A stretch of DNA of 64,000 bases from Niallia circulans. GTDB lineage: Bacteria; Bacillota; Bacilli; Bacillales; Cytobacillaceae. The stretch is from NCBI RefSeq assembly GCF_003726095.1, contig NZ_CP026031.1, positions 1,240,001-1,304,000 on the forward strand, given 5' to 3'. This document shows positions 24,312 through 33,713 of the stretch, one piece after another. Each line of letters opens with the position of its first letter. Position 1 is the first letter of the stretch. The position numbers were made by a program, and so were the translations under genes. The notes beneath the pieces were generated by a model. It ran no database searches. It saw only the letters and a program-made list of their open reading frames with translations, and was not told where the DNA came from.

Positions 24312-26447
24312 TTGTTGTATAACTCCATATTAATTTTCATTAGTATCCTAATCGTATATATGGCATGCTATTCTTCGTTTGATTTATTTCAATTAGTAAA
24401 AAATGGAGAGAAAAATAGTAGATTTTTGTTTTTAGCAAGCACATTTACGATAGGTTTTGGATTTTGGATTTTAAGTTTTATTGATATGATGATTAAAAAT
24501 GTGTATGCAACTGCTAACTATAATATCCCTATCACTATCTTATCAATGGTAGTAGGCATATGCTTTAGTGGTATGGCATTTTATGCGCTATTAGATAAGA
24601 AAAAAAAGAAGAGAAGGATTTATGTATCTGCTTTCTTTTTTAGTCTTTCTTTATTATCAGTATCCATTATTGGTTTTTATTCAATCGGCAGTATAGTATA
24701 TTATCAAATTCCGCAATTATTTATCAGTTTTTTATTGTTATTTTTTGTATTTTTTATTTCGATATGGCTATCATTTTATCCTGTTAATATCTCTGCCGTT
24801 TTTAAAAAATGGATACGTCCTGTATGTAGTTTACTAATGACAGGAGTGTGTATGATCAGTCATTTCATTCTCTTAAGTGATGTAAGTGCACCAGAAGTTT
24901 CCGTTGTGAGGGATTCCTATCAAAGCAGCTTCATTATTTACATTGCATTATTTGTTTCTGTCTTAGTTTTAGGTGGGTTAATTGGAACAAGTACCTTAAT
25001 TGGAGAACGAATGGATGTAGGAGCAATTAATGTGAGAGATATGCAGCATGCTTTGGATGAGTCTGCAATCGTTGCTTTTACTGATAATAATGGAATGATT
25101 ACATATGTAAACGATAAATTTGTGGAAGTATCGAAGTATAGTCGTGAGGAATTGTTAGGACAAAATCATCGTATTTTGAATTCTGGCCATCATTCGCCTG
25201 AGTTTTTTCGACAATTATGGAATACGATTAAAAAAGGGGAGATATGGAAAGGGGAGATACTCAATAAAGCAAAGGATGGTACGCTATATTGGGTTGATAC
25301 CGTAATAGTCCCTTTTTTAAATAAGGAGGGGGCACCTTATCAGTATGTAGCAATAAGACGTGACATTACAGAGCAAAAAATGGTTCAGCATCAACTGGAA
25401 GAGTCTGTACGTGAAGTAAGTGACATTACCTATGCATTAGAACAATCAAGTATTATTGCATTTACAGATAAAAGAGGAATTATTACAAATGTTAATTCTA
25501 AATTTTGTGAGATATCCGGATATAGTAGACAGGAATTAATCGGGAAGACCCATCGTATTGTAAATTCTGGCTATCATTCAAAAGATTTTTTCCGAAATGT
25601 TTGGCAAACAATTGGAAAAGGAGAAATTTGGAAGGGGGAAATCCGAAATAAAAGGAAAGATGGCTCCTATTATTGGGTGGACACAACTATAGTCCCTTTT
25701 TTAGATAAAAACAATAAGCCTTATCAATACTTAGCTATTAGAAATGATATTACAGAAAAGAAACGAACAGAAGAAGTTCTTCATCGACAAGATAAATTAG
25801 CCGCGATTGGTCAATTAGCAGCTGGTGTTGCTCATGAGATCCGCAACCCTCTAACTTCCATAAAAGGATATGCGGAATTTTTGAGTATGGATGAAACCGA
25901 GAAAGATCGACAGGAATACTTTGAGATTATTCTAGATGAAATTGAAAGAGTAAACTCTATTGTCGAGGAATTCATGCTTCTTTCTAAGCCGACTGTTTCT
26001 GTATTAGAGAAAAAACCGCTACTTCCTATTATAGATAATGTTCTTTCGATTTTAGATTACCAGCTGCGAAAAAATAAAATCCAATTGAATCGCTACTACG
26101 AAGATTCCAATCCTTTCGTAGAATGTGACGAGAATAAATTAAAACAGGTTTTCTTGAACTTTATAAAGAACGCGGTCGAAGCAATGCCTGATGGGGGATC
26201 TATTGATATAAATGTAAAAAAAGAAAAGGGGAATATTTCCATTTTAATCAAAGACAGCGGAATTGGCATGTCAAAAGAGCAACTAAAAAAAATAGGTGAG
26301 CCCTTCTTTACAACTAAAAAAGAAGGCAATGGACTTGGACTAATGGTCAGTTTCAAAATAATTGAGAATTTAAATGGAAAAGTATATGTTGACAGTGAAT
26401 TAAATAAAGGAACAAGCTTCCATATAACCTTACCTTCCGTTCATTAA
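24312..26447 (+). CDS. Membrane-bound two-PAS sensor histidine kinase
   Basis: A 711-aa kinase. Its seven-helix MHYT-like N-terminal sensor is at about 1-230. Two PAS domains with PAC tails follow (about 244-355 and 370-480). A HisKA domain has the phospho-acceptor in GVAHEIRNPLTSIKG, and the HATPase has the N box FLNFIKNAVEAMPDGG and G boxes DSGIGM and GNGLGL. The architecture is that of the KinA/B/C/D/E sporulation kinases or related orphan kinases. No response regulator lies nearby, which agrees with a phosphorelay input. The start is TTG (24312, or the adjacent TTG 24315) behind TAGGAGG. The PAS copies are strikingly alike. Confidence 0.93.
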   Translation: MLYNSILIFISILIVYMACYSSFDLFQLVKNGEKNSRFLFLASTFTIGFGFWILSFIDMMIKNVYATANYNIPITILSMVVGICFSGMAFYALLDKKKKKRRIYVSAFFFSLSLLSVSIIGFYSIGSIVYYQIPQLFISFLLLFFVFFISIWLSFYPVNISAVFKKWIRPVCSLLMTGVCMISHFILLSDVSAPEVSVVRDSYQSSFIIYIALFVSVLVLGGLIGTSTLIGERMDVGAINVRDMQHALDESAIVAFTDNNGMITYVNDKFVEVSKYSREELLGQNHRILNSGHHSPEFFRQLWNTIKKGEIWKGEILNKAKDGTLYWVDTVIVPFLNKEGAPYQYVAIRRDITEQKMVQHQLEESVREVSDITYALEQSSIIAFTDKRGIITNVNSKFCEISGYSRQELIGKTHRIVNSGYHSKDFFRNVWQTIGKGEIWKGEIRNKRKDGSYYWVDTTIVPFLDKNNKPYQYLAIRNDITEKKRTEEVLHRQDKLAAIGQLAAGVAHEIRNPLTSIKGYAEFLSMDETEKDRQEYFEIILDEIERVNSIVEEFMLLSKPTVSVLEKKPLLPIIDNVLSILDYQLRKNKIQLNRYYEDSNPFVECDENKLKQVFLNFIKNAVEAMPDGGSIDINVKKEKGNISILIKDSGIGMSKEQLKKIGEPFFTTKKEGNGLGLMVSFKIIENLNGKVYVDSELNKGTSFHITLPSVH

Positions 26448-26456
26448 AAAATATGT

Positions 26457-26568
26457 TTAAAAAGAAAACAGGTGTAAGTTAGTTGATTATTCTGACGATT
26501 CGTATTGTGTTTGTTATTGGATTGTCATATACGTAATCGAATTAACAACTGCCTGTTCTTTTTTTTGA
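26457..26568 (+). terminator. Long imperfect terminator after the kinase
   Basis: AAAAGAAAACAGG-TGTAAGTTAGTTG pairs imperfectly with CAACTGCCTGTTCTTTTTTTT across a ~55-base interior, ending in a T8 run. Confidence 0.6.
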
Positions 26569-26592
26569 CGTTTTTCATGTTAAGATTATACC
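26565..26592 (+). promoter_or_regulatory. Sigma-A-like promoter of the LysM/3D gene
   Basis: TTGACG (26565-26570), 16 bases, TATACC (26587-26592), 36 bases before the start codon. Confidence 0.5.
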
Positions 26593-26628
26593 TGTTAGCT
26601 CAACTGGAGCTATTTTAGGAGGTATAAA

Positions 26629-27360
26629 ATGAAAAAAATCTTTTCTATTCTAACTTGTGCGTCAATACTAACTACAGCTGCTCCGTTTGTAGGTGCAGAA
26701 GAAATGAAAGTTGAAAAAGGAGATACCCTTTGGTCTATTTCACAAGAAAAAAAGGTAAGTGTTGATGATATAAAAAGATGGAATGATTTAGATAGTGATA
26801 TCATTAAAGTGGATGATACACTTACTATTAAAGAGGTAAAGAAATACAAAGTAAAAGCGGGAGATAATCTATGGAAAATCTCTAAAAAATATAATACAAC
26901 TGTAGATCAGTTGAAGGATTGGAATAAGCTGAATAGTGATACAATACATAAGGATGATGTATTGATTGTTTCCAAAGAAGGTTCTGAACAAAAAACGTCA
27001 GAATCAAAGCCAGTTAACAAGCCGGTTAAAGCAGATAATACAGTAAAGGCTGAAAGTACAAATTCAGCAGCAAAAGAAATCACAGTCACTGCAACAGCAT
27101 ATACAGCAAATTGTGAAGGCTGTTCTGGTGTTACAGCAACTGGAATTAATTTAAAGGATAATCCAGATAAAAAGGTTATCTCAGTTGATCCTAACGTAAT
27201 TCCTCTTGGCTCTAAGGTCTATGTTGAAGGATATGGTACTGCAATTGCTGGTGATACAGGTGGAGCAATTAAAGGGAAGAAAATCGATGTTTTTGTTCCA
27301 TCTCAAGCGAAAGCATTAGAGTGGGGAAGAAAACAAGTATCAGTAAAAATTCTTGATTAA
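26629..27360 (+). CDS. LysM-3D domain cell-wall protein (YocH-like)
   Basis: A 243-aa secreted protein. It has a signal peptide ending VGAEE (about residue 24), two LysM peptidoglycan-binding repeats (about 26-67 and 70-114, each starting VEKGDTLWSIS / VKAGDNLWKIS) and a Ser/Lys-rich linker. The C-terminal 3D domain has TAYTANCEGCSG, DPNVIPLGSKVYVEG and the three-Asp pattern (VDP, GDTGG, KIDVF) of lytic transglycosylase-like cell-wall hydrolases. It resembles B. subtilis YocH, a muropeptide-releasing autolysin. RBS TTTTAGGAGG. Followed by a strong terminator. Confidence 0.93.
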   Translation: MKKIFSILTCASILTTAAPFVGAEEMKVEKGDTLWSISQEKKVSVDDIKRWNDLDSDIIKVDDTLTIKEVKKYKVKAGDNLWKISKKYNTTVDQLKDWNKLNSDTIHKDDVLIVSKEGSEQKTSESKPVNKPVKADNTVKAESTNSAAKEITVTATAYTANCEGCSGVTATGINLKDNPDKKVISVDPNVIPLGSKVYVEGYGTAIAGDTGGAIKGKKIDVFVPSQAKALEWGRKQVSVKILD

Positions 27361-27394
27361 GTAAATAGTGCTGGAAAGTATTCCAACAAAAAAT

Positions 27395-27458
27395 AAACCT
27401 AGACGATTATACGAATGTTTTTATTAGCATCTTCGTATAATTGTTTAGGTTTTTTTAT
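27395..27458. terminator. Bidirectional terminator
   Basis: AAACCTAGACGATTATACGAA pairs with TTCGTATAATTGTTTAGGTTT, followed by a T run, between convergent genes. Confidence 0.92.
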
Positions 27459-27481
27459 TTGGTTATAAACCAGTTACCATT

Positions 27482-28225
27482 TTATTTTTTTATCGTTTCA
27501 TCCTTTTCAGAAGAAACGAAGAATCGCTGAATTGGCTGTGAGATGCTTTTGATATTGTTTTCTATTTTTTCCGCTAAATAGTGTATTCTTTCGAAGATAA
27601 CTTCTTTTAGATAGTCGAGCTGTCGACTGATTTTATTGACGCTCCCAGTTGTTTCCTTCATGCTTTCTAATAAGGTTTGCTGAAATATTTCTTGTAAATC
27701 CAGCTTTTCTGCAATATGTTGATAGTTCGTTTCTGTTTCCGTGATTTTTGTTTTCACATCTGTAGCAAGCTGATTAAAGTCTTCCATTTTATTAGAAATC
27801 ATCGCAATATCTTTCTCCTGAAAAGATAACTGGTCAAATAAAGCTGTTTGCCGCAGAGATTCTTCCTCTGTTAAATCTTTTTGCTCCTGCGCTAGTAAGA
27901 TAATAGTGTCAAGTTGTTCTTCTATTTTGGATGTTTCATTATCCAAAGCAGTAAATTTAGTTAAAAGCTCCTTTGTAGCTGAATCATTAAGTTCTAATTT
28001 TGAATCGATTTCGTTAAATTGTTGAAGATGCTTCTTCTGTTTCTCAATCGAATCTTCCTGAAATTTATTCCATAATGTCATTAGTTGCTCATTTTGTTTG
28101 TGCTGTTTAAAAAGATATTCCTGTAAATAATTATGGTGGTAACGGGATTGATTATTTAAACTTTCTGCAGAAAGTTTGGGAAGATAAATTTTTGAAGAAT
28201 TGCTGTGATGTTCATTAATAGGCAT
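27482..28225 (-). CDS. Coiled-coil protein of unknown function
   Basis: A 247-aa soluble protein, almost entirely helical from about residue 30 to 235, with heptad-like hydrophobic spacing and Glu/Gln/Lys richness. It has no signal peptide, no cysteines and no catalytic motif. The N-terminus (MPINEHHSNSSKIYLPKLSA) is disordered. RBS AAAGGAGGGG. The layout resembles structural or scaffold coiled-coil proteins of Bacillus, but I do not recognise a family. Confidence 0.8.
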   Translation of the reverse strand: MPINEHHSNSSKIYLPKLSAESLNNQSRYHHNYLQEYLFKQHKQNEQLMTLWNKFQEDSIEKQKKHLQQFNEIDSKLELNDSATKELLTKFTALDNETSKIEEQLDTIILLAQEQKDLTEEESLRQTALFDQLSFQEKDIAMISNKMEDFNQLATDVKTKITETETNYQHIAEKLDLQEIFQQTLLESMKETTGSVNKISRQLDYLKEVIFERIHYLAEKIENNIKSISQPIQRFFVSSEKDETIKK

Positions 28226-28372
28226 TTTTCCCCTCCTTTCTCCTTCTTTATCCTATTGGGAGAGAGAAAAAAGGGTGCAGGGAGGATAATTTTTAAATAG
28301 AAGAAAATAGAAAGTATCTACATAAAACACAACATGAGGGATCTGTATGTACTTGCTATTTTCTTCTAGAAA

Positions 28373-28609
28373 TTACATAAACGGAGGAATTCCTTTACTA
28401 ATTTCTGATATTATGGATGTAATGGAGGCGATATCTTGATCGTCAATGTTAAACGTTTGTCTAATCTTATTTTCTAAATCTTTACTAACTCTTCGCTTTC
28501 CGACTTCCACTAAAGCAATTAATGCAAAGCTGCAATTTAAAACACGGGCAAAATCTCTCTGTGTCATTTCGTAATTTTTCCTAATAAATTTAATAATTTC
28601 TTTATTCAT
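28373..28609 (-). CDS. Small XRE-type helix-turn-helix regulator
   Basis: A 78-aa protein with an N-terminal Cro/C1-type HTH (about 5-58: IKFIRKNYEMTQRDFARVLN, then FALIALVEVGKRRVSKDLENK) and a short helical tail (IASITSIISEISKGIPPFM) perhaps for dimerisation. The ATG at 28609 is chosen behind GAGGTGG (28618-28612); the alternative start at 28621 lies on the Shine-Dalgarno itself. It is divergent from the purine catabolism operon, but its target is not evident. Unlike PucR it lacks a GAF/PucR sensor domain. Confidence 0.85.
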   Translation of the reverse strand: MNKEIIKFIRKNYEMTQRDFARVLNCSFALIALVEVGKRRVSKDLENKIRQTFNIDDQDIASITSIISEISKGIPPFM

Positions 28610-28880
28610 AGTCCACCTCATTTAATTAAATAAAAGAATAAATAAGAAAGACGAAAAGAAGAATTTTTTAATCCAAGATATGAGAATTATAGTTGATAAT
28701 CAAGGAAATGTAAATATATAAAGCTAGTAAAAAATGAATACAAATATTTTGAAACCTCAACAATTCTTTTGTAATTTTTAGATAATTTGTTCAATTTATC
28801 TAATTACCTCTTTGATTATTATTTAATTAGTCCAATGACATATAAAAGGGAAGGAATTAATATGATGTAATAACATCCAA

Positions 28881-28897
28881 TGTAATAAAAGGTAACA
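28881..28897 (+). promoter_or_regulatory. TnrA/GlnR-like box upstream of the purine catabolism operon
   Basis: TGTAATAAAAGGTAACA matches 15 of 17 positions of the TnrA consensus TGTNANAWWWTMTNACA, 47 bases before xdhC. A partial palindrome (GATGTAATAACATC, 28864-28877) is adjacent. The rest of the 335-base gap (28610-28944) is AT-rich with no gene. Confidence 0.5.
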
Positions 28898-28944
28898 ATT
28901 ATTTTCGATCCGACTAAAAATTTGATTGGAATGGAGGAGTTAGC

Positions 28945-29924
28945 ATGTCTTCCGATCATTATGCTGTTATTGATGCGGTTATTGCAATGGAAAAAAACAA
29001 TTATTTAGCGACAATTGTGAATGTGGAAGGAACAGCCTACCGAAAAGAAGGAACTTTGATGTACATCACAGAGACCGGTAAAGAAGAGGGATTACTAACA
29101 GGCGGATGTGTAGAACAGGATTTACTCGCACGAATCGAAATGCAGAAAGAAGCAAAAGCCTTTCTGATGGAATACGATCTGCGATCTGAAGATGACTTAA
29201 CATGGGGCAAGGCGTTGGATGTGATGGGAAAATTTATATTATGGTTGAACCGATCACACCAGCAACAAGCGCTGTTTTTCAGCAATTAAAATCATATATG
29301 CAAAAAGGAGAAAGTGTCAAACTTATTAAGAGTTTCCATAAAATAAATAAATTCCTTGTTAATACGGTTATTCCACTAGGAAAAGAAGAAACAAATCCAG
29401 CATTAACTTCTTTTTTGGATACCGGAAATAATTATATATTTACACAAGTTCTCTCTCCTCAACCAAGATTAATTATCTATGGGGCAGGACCTGATGTTAG
29501 GCCAGTTGTTTATTTTGCAAGCAAAGCTGGGTTTTATGTCATTTTATCTGATTGGCGAGAAGCTAATTGTTCAGTAGATAATTTCCCTGATGCAAAAGAA
29601 TACCAAATAGGTTCTCCGACTCAGGTACTAGACGCAATAAATCCCTCAGAAAATGATTATCTATTATTGATGACACACAACTTTAGTAAAGATCAGGAAT
29701 TCGTACATTTACTTTTGGAACGAAGGGTGAAATTCTTAGGCTTATTAGGCTCCAAAAAGAGATCGGAAAAATTATTGGCAGAAAAAATAAAGCCAGATTG
29801 GGTCCACTATCCAGTGGGGATATCTATTCATTCAGAAAGCCCAGAAGAAATCGCCATTAGTATAACAGCACAATTAATTAAGATAAAAAATAGCAAGAAT
29901 TCTGTTATGGGGAAAATTGGATGA
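28945..29924 (+). pseudogene. XdhC/PucA molybdenum-cofactor insertion protein, frameshifted
   Basis: XdhC-family chaperone that loads sulfurated molybdenum cofactor into xanthine dehydrogenase. The N-terminal part (28945 to about 29207) has GTAYRKEGTLMYI and LLTGGCVEQDLLARI. The rest, in the -1 frame (about 29202-29924), has WGQGVGCDGKIYIMVEP, IYGAGPDVRPVV, LSDWREANC and LGLLGSKKR. The break lies at the G4 run 29204-29207; five Gs would restore TWGQGVGCDG exactly. No slippery heptamer is in frame here, so this is a mutation or a sequencing error. The intact gene would be about 326 aa. The stop overlaps the pucB start by 4 bases (29921-29924). Confidence 0.85.
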
Positions 29925-30532
29925 TTGCAGCTCTATATTTAGCAGCAGGGAATAGCAAGAGGATGGGTGAACATAAACTGTCCCTTCCTCTTCGGAATGA
30001 ACCAGTAGGTAATCATGCATTATCCGTGTTGCTGACCTCGCCATTTGTTGATTTTGTAATTGTTATCACCCAACCAGACGATGACTTAAACTGGATAACT
30101 CCTGTCAATAAACTCTTATTAAATGGAAAAAAAGGGAAAGTGATTAATTGTGACGAATCGTCTCTAGGACAATCTTATTCCTTAAAAAAAGGGTTTAGAG
30201 CAGCTATCGAGCAACAAGCTGAAAAGATTCTTGTATGTTTAGCAGATCAACCTTTCATTACCCATGATATGATTGATAAAATCGTGACTACTCCATTACA
30301 CCCTCCATATAAATATGTAGCAAGCATGCATAATGGAGTATACAAACCACCGATTTTGTTCCATCAGAGCGCATTATCAGATGTAAACCAGCTAGAAGGA
30401 GATAAAGGAGCTAGAAAATTATTAAAAGATGGTATATTGCAAGGAGAAAAGATTGAATTTTCTGAAGAAGAATATTTTATTGATATTGATACAAAAAATG
30501 ATTATGAAAAAGTGCTGAAAAGGAGGGAATAA
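29921..30532 (+). CDS. pucB: Molybdenum cofactor nucleotidyltransferase (PucB/MocA-like)
   Basis: A 203-aa NTP-transferase-fold protein, probably cytidylating molybdopterin for xanthine dehydrogenase. It has the nucleotide-binding loop LAAGNSKRMGEHKL, a CLADQPFIT metal-site block and LEGDKGARKLL. It corresponds to PucB of the B. subtilis pucABCDE operon, and gene order is conserved. The ATG overlaps the xdhC stop (ATGA), indicating translational coupling, and the next gene starts one base after its stop. Confidence 0.9.
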   Translation: MIAALYLAAGNSKRMGEHKLSLPLRNEPVGNHALSVLLTSPFVDFVIVITQPDDDLNWITPVNKLLLNGKKGKVINCDESSLGQSYSLKKGFRAAIEQQAEKILVCLADQPFITHDMIDKIVTTPLHPPYKYVASMHNGVYKPPILFHQSALSDVNQLEGDKGARKLLKDGILQGEKIEFSEEEYFIDIDTKNDYEKVLKRRE

Positions 30533-30533
30533 C

Positions 30534-31394
30534 ATGCATGTTTCAACACTCAATTATCCGACTACTGTGGAAATACCTACCACCTTAGCTGCTATTAATA
30601 AATGGAATGAATCAGATTATGCCTTCATTTCTGGCGGAACGATCCTTCAAGTAAATTGGGAAGCAGGTCATGACAAGCCAAACCATCTTATTAGTACAGA
30701 AAAATTAATAGAGTTAAAAGGAATCTCAGAAGTAGAGCGAAATGGTCAATATTTCTTGCAGATTGGTGCAGGCATGTCTATTTCTGATTGTTTAATCAAC
30801 CCATTGGTACAAAAAAAGGCTCCGCTTATAGTAGCAGCATGTGAAAAGATAGCAGCTCCTGCTATCCGTAACAGAGGAACAATTGGCGGAAATATATGCA
30901 GCAAAATTGGTGATTGCATTCCTGCTTTATTAGTTTTGGAGGCACAATTAACATTTTTTAATGGCAAGGAGACCTACTTGGTCACATTAAAGGATTGGCT
31001 GGCATCACAAAAAAGCCACTCATCTGAATTGTTAACAAAAGTGCTCATACCAATAGCAGCACCGAAGACAGAAACATATTCTTTTTTTAAAAAGATTGGT
31101 AGACGGGCCAGTTTTACTGCCGCTATTATCTCGATTGCAGGGTATCTAGAGTTTGAAGAAAAAAATATAAGAATAATAAGAATTGCAATTGGCGGCGGCA
31201 GTCACATTCCGACTCGTCTTATAAGCACAGAAAGGGAGTTTACCCGCTCACATAGTGCTATTGATTGGTCCCGCATCTTTAAAGTAATTCAGGAAGATTT
31301 CTCTTCTTATACAGATCCCTTTATATCAGAAGCTTATCGCAAAAAAGTCGCAGCAAACGTAATTGTTGCTAATATGAAAGAATTACTCCAATAG
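30534..31394 (+). CDS. pucC: Xanthine dehydrogenase FAD-binding subunit
   Basis: A 286-aa FAD subunit of the trimeric xanthine dehydrogenase oxidising hypoxanthine and xanthine to urate. The FAD-binding segments are ISGGTILQ (about 33) and PAIRNRGTIGGNICS. A C-terminal CO-dehydrogenase flavoprotein domain (FFKKIGRRASFTAAIIS, IGGGSHIPTRL) follows. It starts within the 3' tail of pucB (ATG at 30534, AAGGAGGG upstream). Confidence 0.93.
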   Translation: MHVSTLNYPTTVEIPTTLAAINKWNESDYAFISGGTILQVNWEAGHDKPNHLISTEKLIELKGISEVERNGQYFLQIGAGMSISDCLINPLVQKKAPLIVAACEKIAAPAIRNRGTIGGNICSKIGDCIPALLVLEAQLTFFNGKETYLVTLKDWLASQKSHSSELLTKVLIPIAAPKTETYSFFKKIGRRASFTAAIISIAGYLEFEEKNIRIIRIAIGGGSHIPTRLISTEREFTRSHSAIDWSRIFKVIQEDFSSYTDPFISEAYRKKVAANVIVANMKELLQ

Positions 31395-31414
31395 AGAAGA
31401 AGGGAGTTGTTAAA

Positions 31415-33703
31415 ATGGTTCTTGATATCGAAAGCGCTGGTAGTCGTTGGAAAATAAGAAGAGACGGCGAGCCTAAAGTGACCGGAAAACTTAAGTATTT
31501 AACAGACTTAACGTTTCCTAATATGCTCTATGGAACCGTTCTAAGAAGTGAATATCCTCATGCGGAAATTGAATCGATTGATACTAAAGAAGCAGAAGAG
31601 CTTGCTGGGGTTTTTGCTGTTATCACCTATAAGGATGTACCAGGCTTAAATGGCTTTGGGATTGTTATACAGGATCAACCTGTCTTTTGTGAAGAGAAAG
31701 TCAGATATGTAGGCGACGCAATTGCCGCTGTTGCGGCTAGAACAAAGGAAATAGCACAAAAAGCCATTTCCTTAATTAAAGTAAAGTATCAGCCGTTGCA
31801 GACAATAACAGATCCAGATGAAGCCTTAAAAGACACTGCAATCAGGCTGCATAAAGAAGGAAATCTCCTTCACCATGCTGCTTTTAAGAAGGGAAAAAGC
31901 AATATAGAGGAAGCTTTTAATAAGTGTGAATGGATCATAGAAGAAACGTATCAGACACCAAGACAAATGCATGCTTATATGGAAACGGAAGGTGGTGTGG
32001 CTGTACCAGATGAAGCAGGAGGCATTACCATTTATGCACCAACCCAGCATGGTTTTAAAGATCAGCTGCAGCTTTCTCGAATTTTAACACTCCCGCTGGA
32101 AAAAATCCGGATTATCTCTAGCCCGATTGGGGGCTCATTTGGAGGGAAGGACGAATTAAATGTTCAGCCCTATATCAGCTTGCTGGCATTAAAAACACAG
32201 CGACCGGTGAAAATCCATCAATCAAGAAGAATATCGATTAAGGCTGGTTTAAAAAGACATCCAATGAAAATCTATATGAAGACAGGTGCCGATGCATCTG
32301 GAAAAATAATTGCCCACCAAGTGAAGATTACGGCAGATACTGGTGCTTATGCGACTTTAGGACCGGCAGTACTTGACTTTGCTGTAGAGCATAGTACTGG
32401 TCCATATATAATCGAAAATGTAGATGTTAATGGCTATTCCGTTTATACGAATAACGGCGTTGCCGGTGAATTCAGAGGATTTGGCGGCAATCAAATCACC
32501 TTTGCATTAGAAACGCAAATTGAACGCTTAGCGGAAAAAGCAAAAATAGATTCAACTAAATTACGCTTCACTAATTTACGCAAGACAGAAGATTTTGGCC
32601 CGGTAGATCAGCCTATTGTTGCAACAACTGGTGCTTATGCTGTCCTTGCTGAAATTACCAAGTCAGCAATACTTCAAAAAAACTTGGACACCAATGCGAT
32701 GGATGGAGATGGGAAAATAAAAGGAAGGGGATATAGTATTACCATGCATGGAGGGGGGTTGGGATATGGAAGAGCAGATGCTTCTGGTGCCCGATTGGCT
32801 TTAAACAGTGCAGGAAAAATAGAGGTGTCTTTTGGTTTCGAAGAATGTGGGCAAGGATTAATCTCAACCATTGAAATGATTATGACAGATACCTTTTTTT
32901 GCGTGTCTAGTGATATTGAAATTATTATTGGTGATACAGCTAAAGTTCCTCATTCTGGATCTTCTACTGCCTCACGAGCAACAAATATGGTGTGGCTAGG
33001 GATCAGTAAATTAAAAGCTCCATTTAGCGAAAAACTCCTTACATTAGCAGAAAAACAAACTAAATGCTCAAAAGAAAGCTTATACCTTGGTAAAAACGGC
33101 ATTTGGAAAAAGGAAGAAGAAAACAAGGGACCAGCGCTTATTCTTTCCTATAAACAGTTAGCAGATTCATGTGAAGAGCTACCAACTGTTTCAGCAAGCT
33201 ATCACTTTCCTACTACGCCAAACTCGATTGACGGCGGTCACTTCCTATATACTTTTGCTGGAGTAGCAGCAGAGGTCGAAATAGATATTTTAACCGGGAT
33301 CGTTGCAGTAACTAGGATGGACCATGTTATTTCAGCTGGACCTGTAGTGAACCCAATGGGATATTTAGGGCAAATTGAAGGGGGAGCTAATATGGGGTTA
33401 GGATTTACGATTATGGAGGATGCAGTAATGGAAAATGGCCGATACATGAATGAAAATTTTGATACCTATCTTATTCCAACGATACTCGATATTCCGATAG
33501 AGACAACGGTAACAGCCATAGAAGAATTAGTCCCCGGAGATGACTATGGGCCAAGAGGTGTGGGGGAAATCGGCACAGTTGCTGTTGCTCCTGCTATCAT
33601 TTCCGCCATTCATGACGCAACAGGCATATGGCTTAATCAACTACCAGTGCGTGCGGATATACTATTACAAGCATTGGAAAAACAACAAGGTTTACTAGAT
33701 TAG
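31415..33703 (+). CDS. pucD: Xanthine dehydrogenase molybdopterin-binding subunit
   Basis: A 762-aa large subunit with the molybdenum active site. Signatures include GGSFGGKDE (MoCo-binding glycine loop), EFRGFGGNQITFALE, EECGQGLISTIEM and, near the C-terminus, GPRGVGEIG with the catalytic base Glu. RBS GAAGGGAG. It follows pucC by 20 bases and matches pucD of B. subtilis in order and length. Confidence 0.96.
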   Translation: MVLDIESAGSRWKIRRDGEPKVTGKLKYLTDLTFPNMLYGTVLRSEYPHAEIESIDTKEAEELAGVFAVITYKDVPGLNGFGIVIQDQPVFCEEKVRYVGDAIAAVAARTKEIAQKAISLIKVKYQPLQTITDPDEALKDTAIRLHKEGNLLHHAAFKKGKSNIEEAFNKCEWIIEETYQTPRQMHAYMETEGGVAVPDEAGGITIYAPTQHGFKDQLQLSRILTLPLEKIRIISSPIGGSFGGKDELNVQPYISLLALKTQRPVKIHQSRRISIKAGLKRHPMKIYMKTGADASGKIIAHQVKITADTGAYATLGPAVLDFAVEHSTGPYIIENVDVNGYSVYTNNGVAGEFRGFGGNQITFALETQIERLAEKAKIDSTKLRFTNLRKTEDFGPVDQPIVATTGAYAVLAEITKSAILQKNLDTNAMDGDGKIKGRGYSITMHGGGLGYGRADASGARLALNSAGKIEVSFGFEECGQGLISTIEMIMTDTFFCVSSDIEIIIGDTAKVPHSGSSTASRATNMVWLGISKLKAPFSEKLLTLAEKQTKCSKESLYLGKNGIWKKEEENKGPALILSYKQLADSCEELPTVSASYHFPTTPNSIDGGHFLYTFAGVAAEVEIDILTGIVAVTRMDHVISAGPVVNPMGYLGQIEGGANMGLGFTIMEDAVMENGRYMNENFDTYLIPTILDIPIETTVTAIEELVPGDDYGPRGVGEIGTVAVAPAIISAIHDATGIWLNQLPVRADILLQALEKQQGLLD

Positions 33704-33713
33704 GAGGGGGCAA

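Noticed and set aside
26512..26528. WalR box (TGTTAT-N5-TGTCAT) for the YocH-like gene
   Set aside because: One mismatch, and it lies inside the terminator interior upstream of the promoter placed at 26565-26592, so support is weak.
29196..29212. Programmed frameshift in xdhC
   Set aside because: The zero-frame codons at the break (ACA TGG GGC AAG) do not form an X_XXY_YYZ heptamer, so mutation or sequencing error is preferred.
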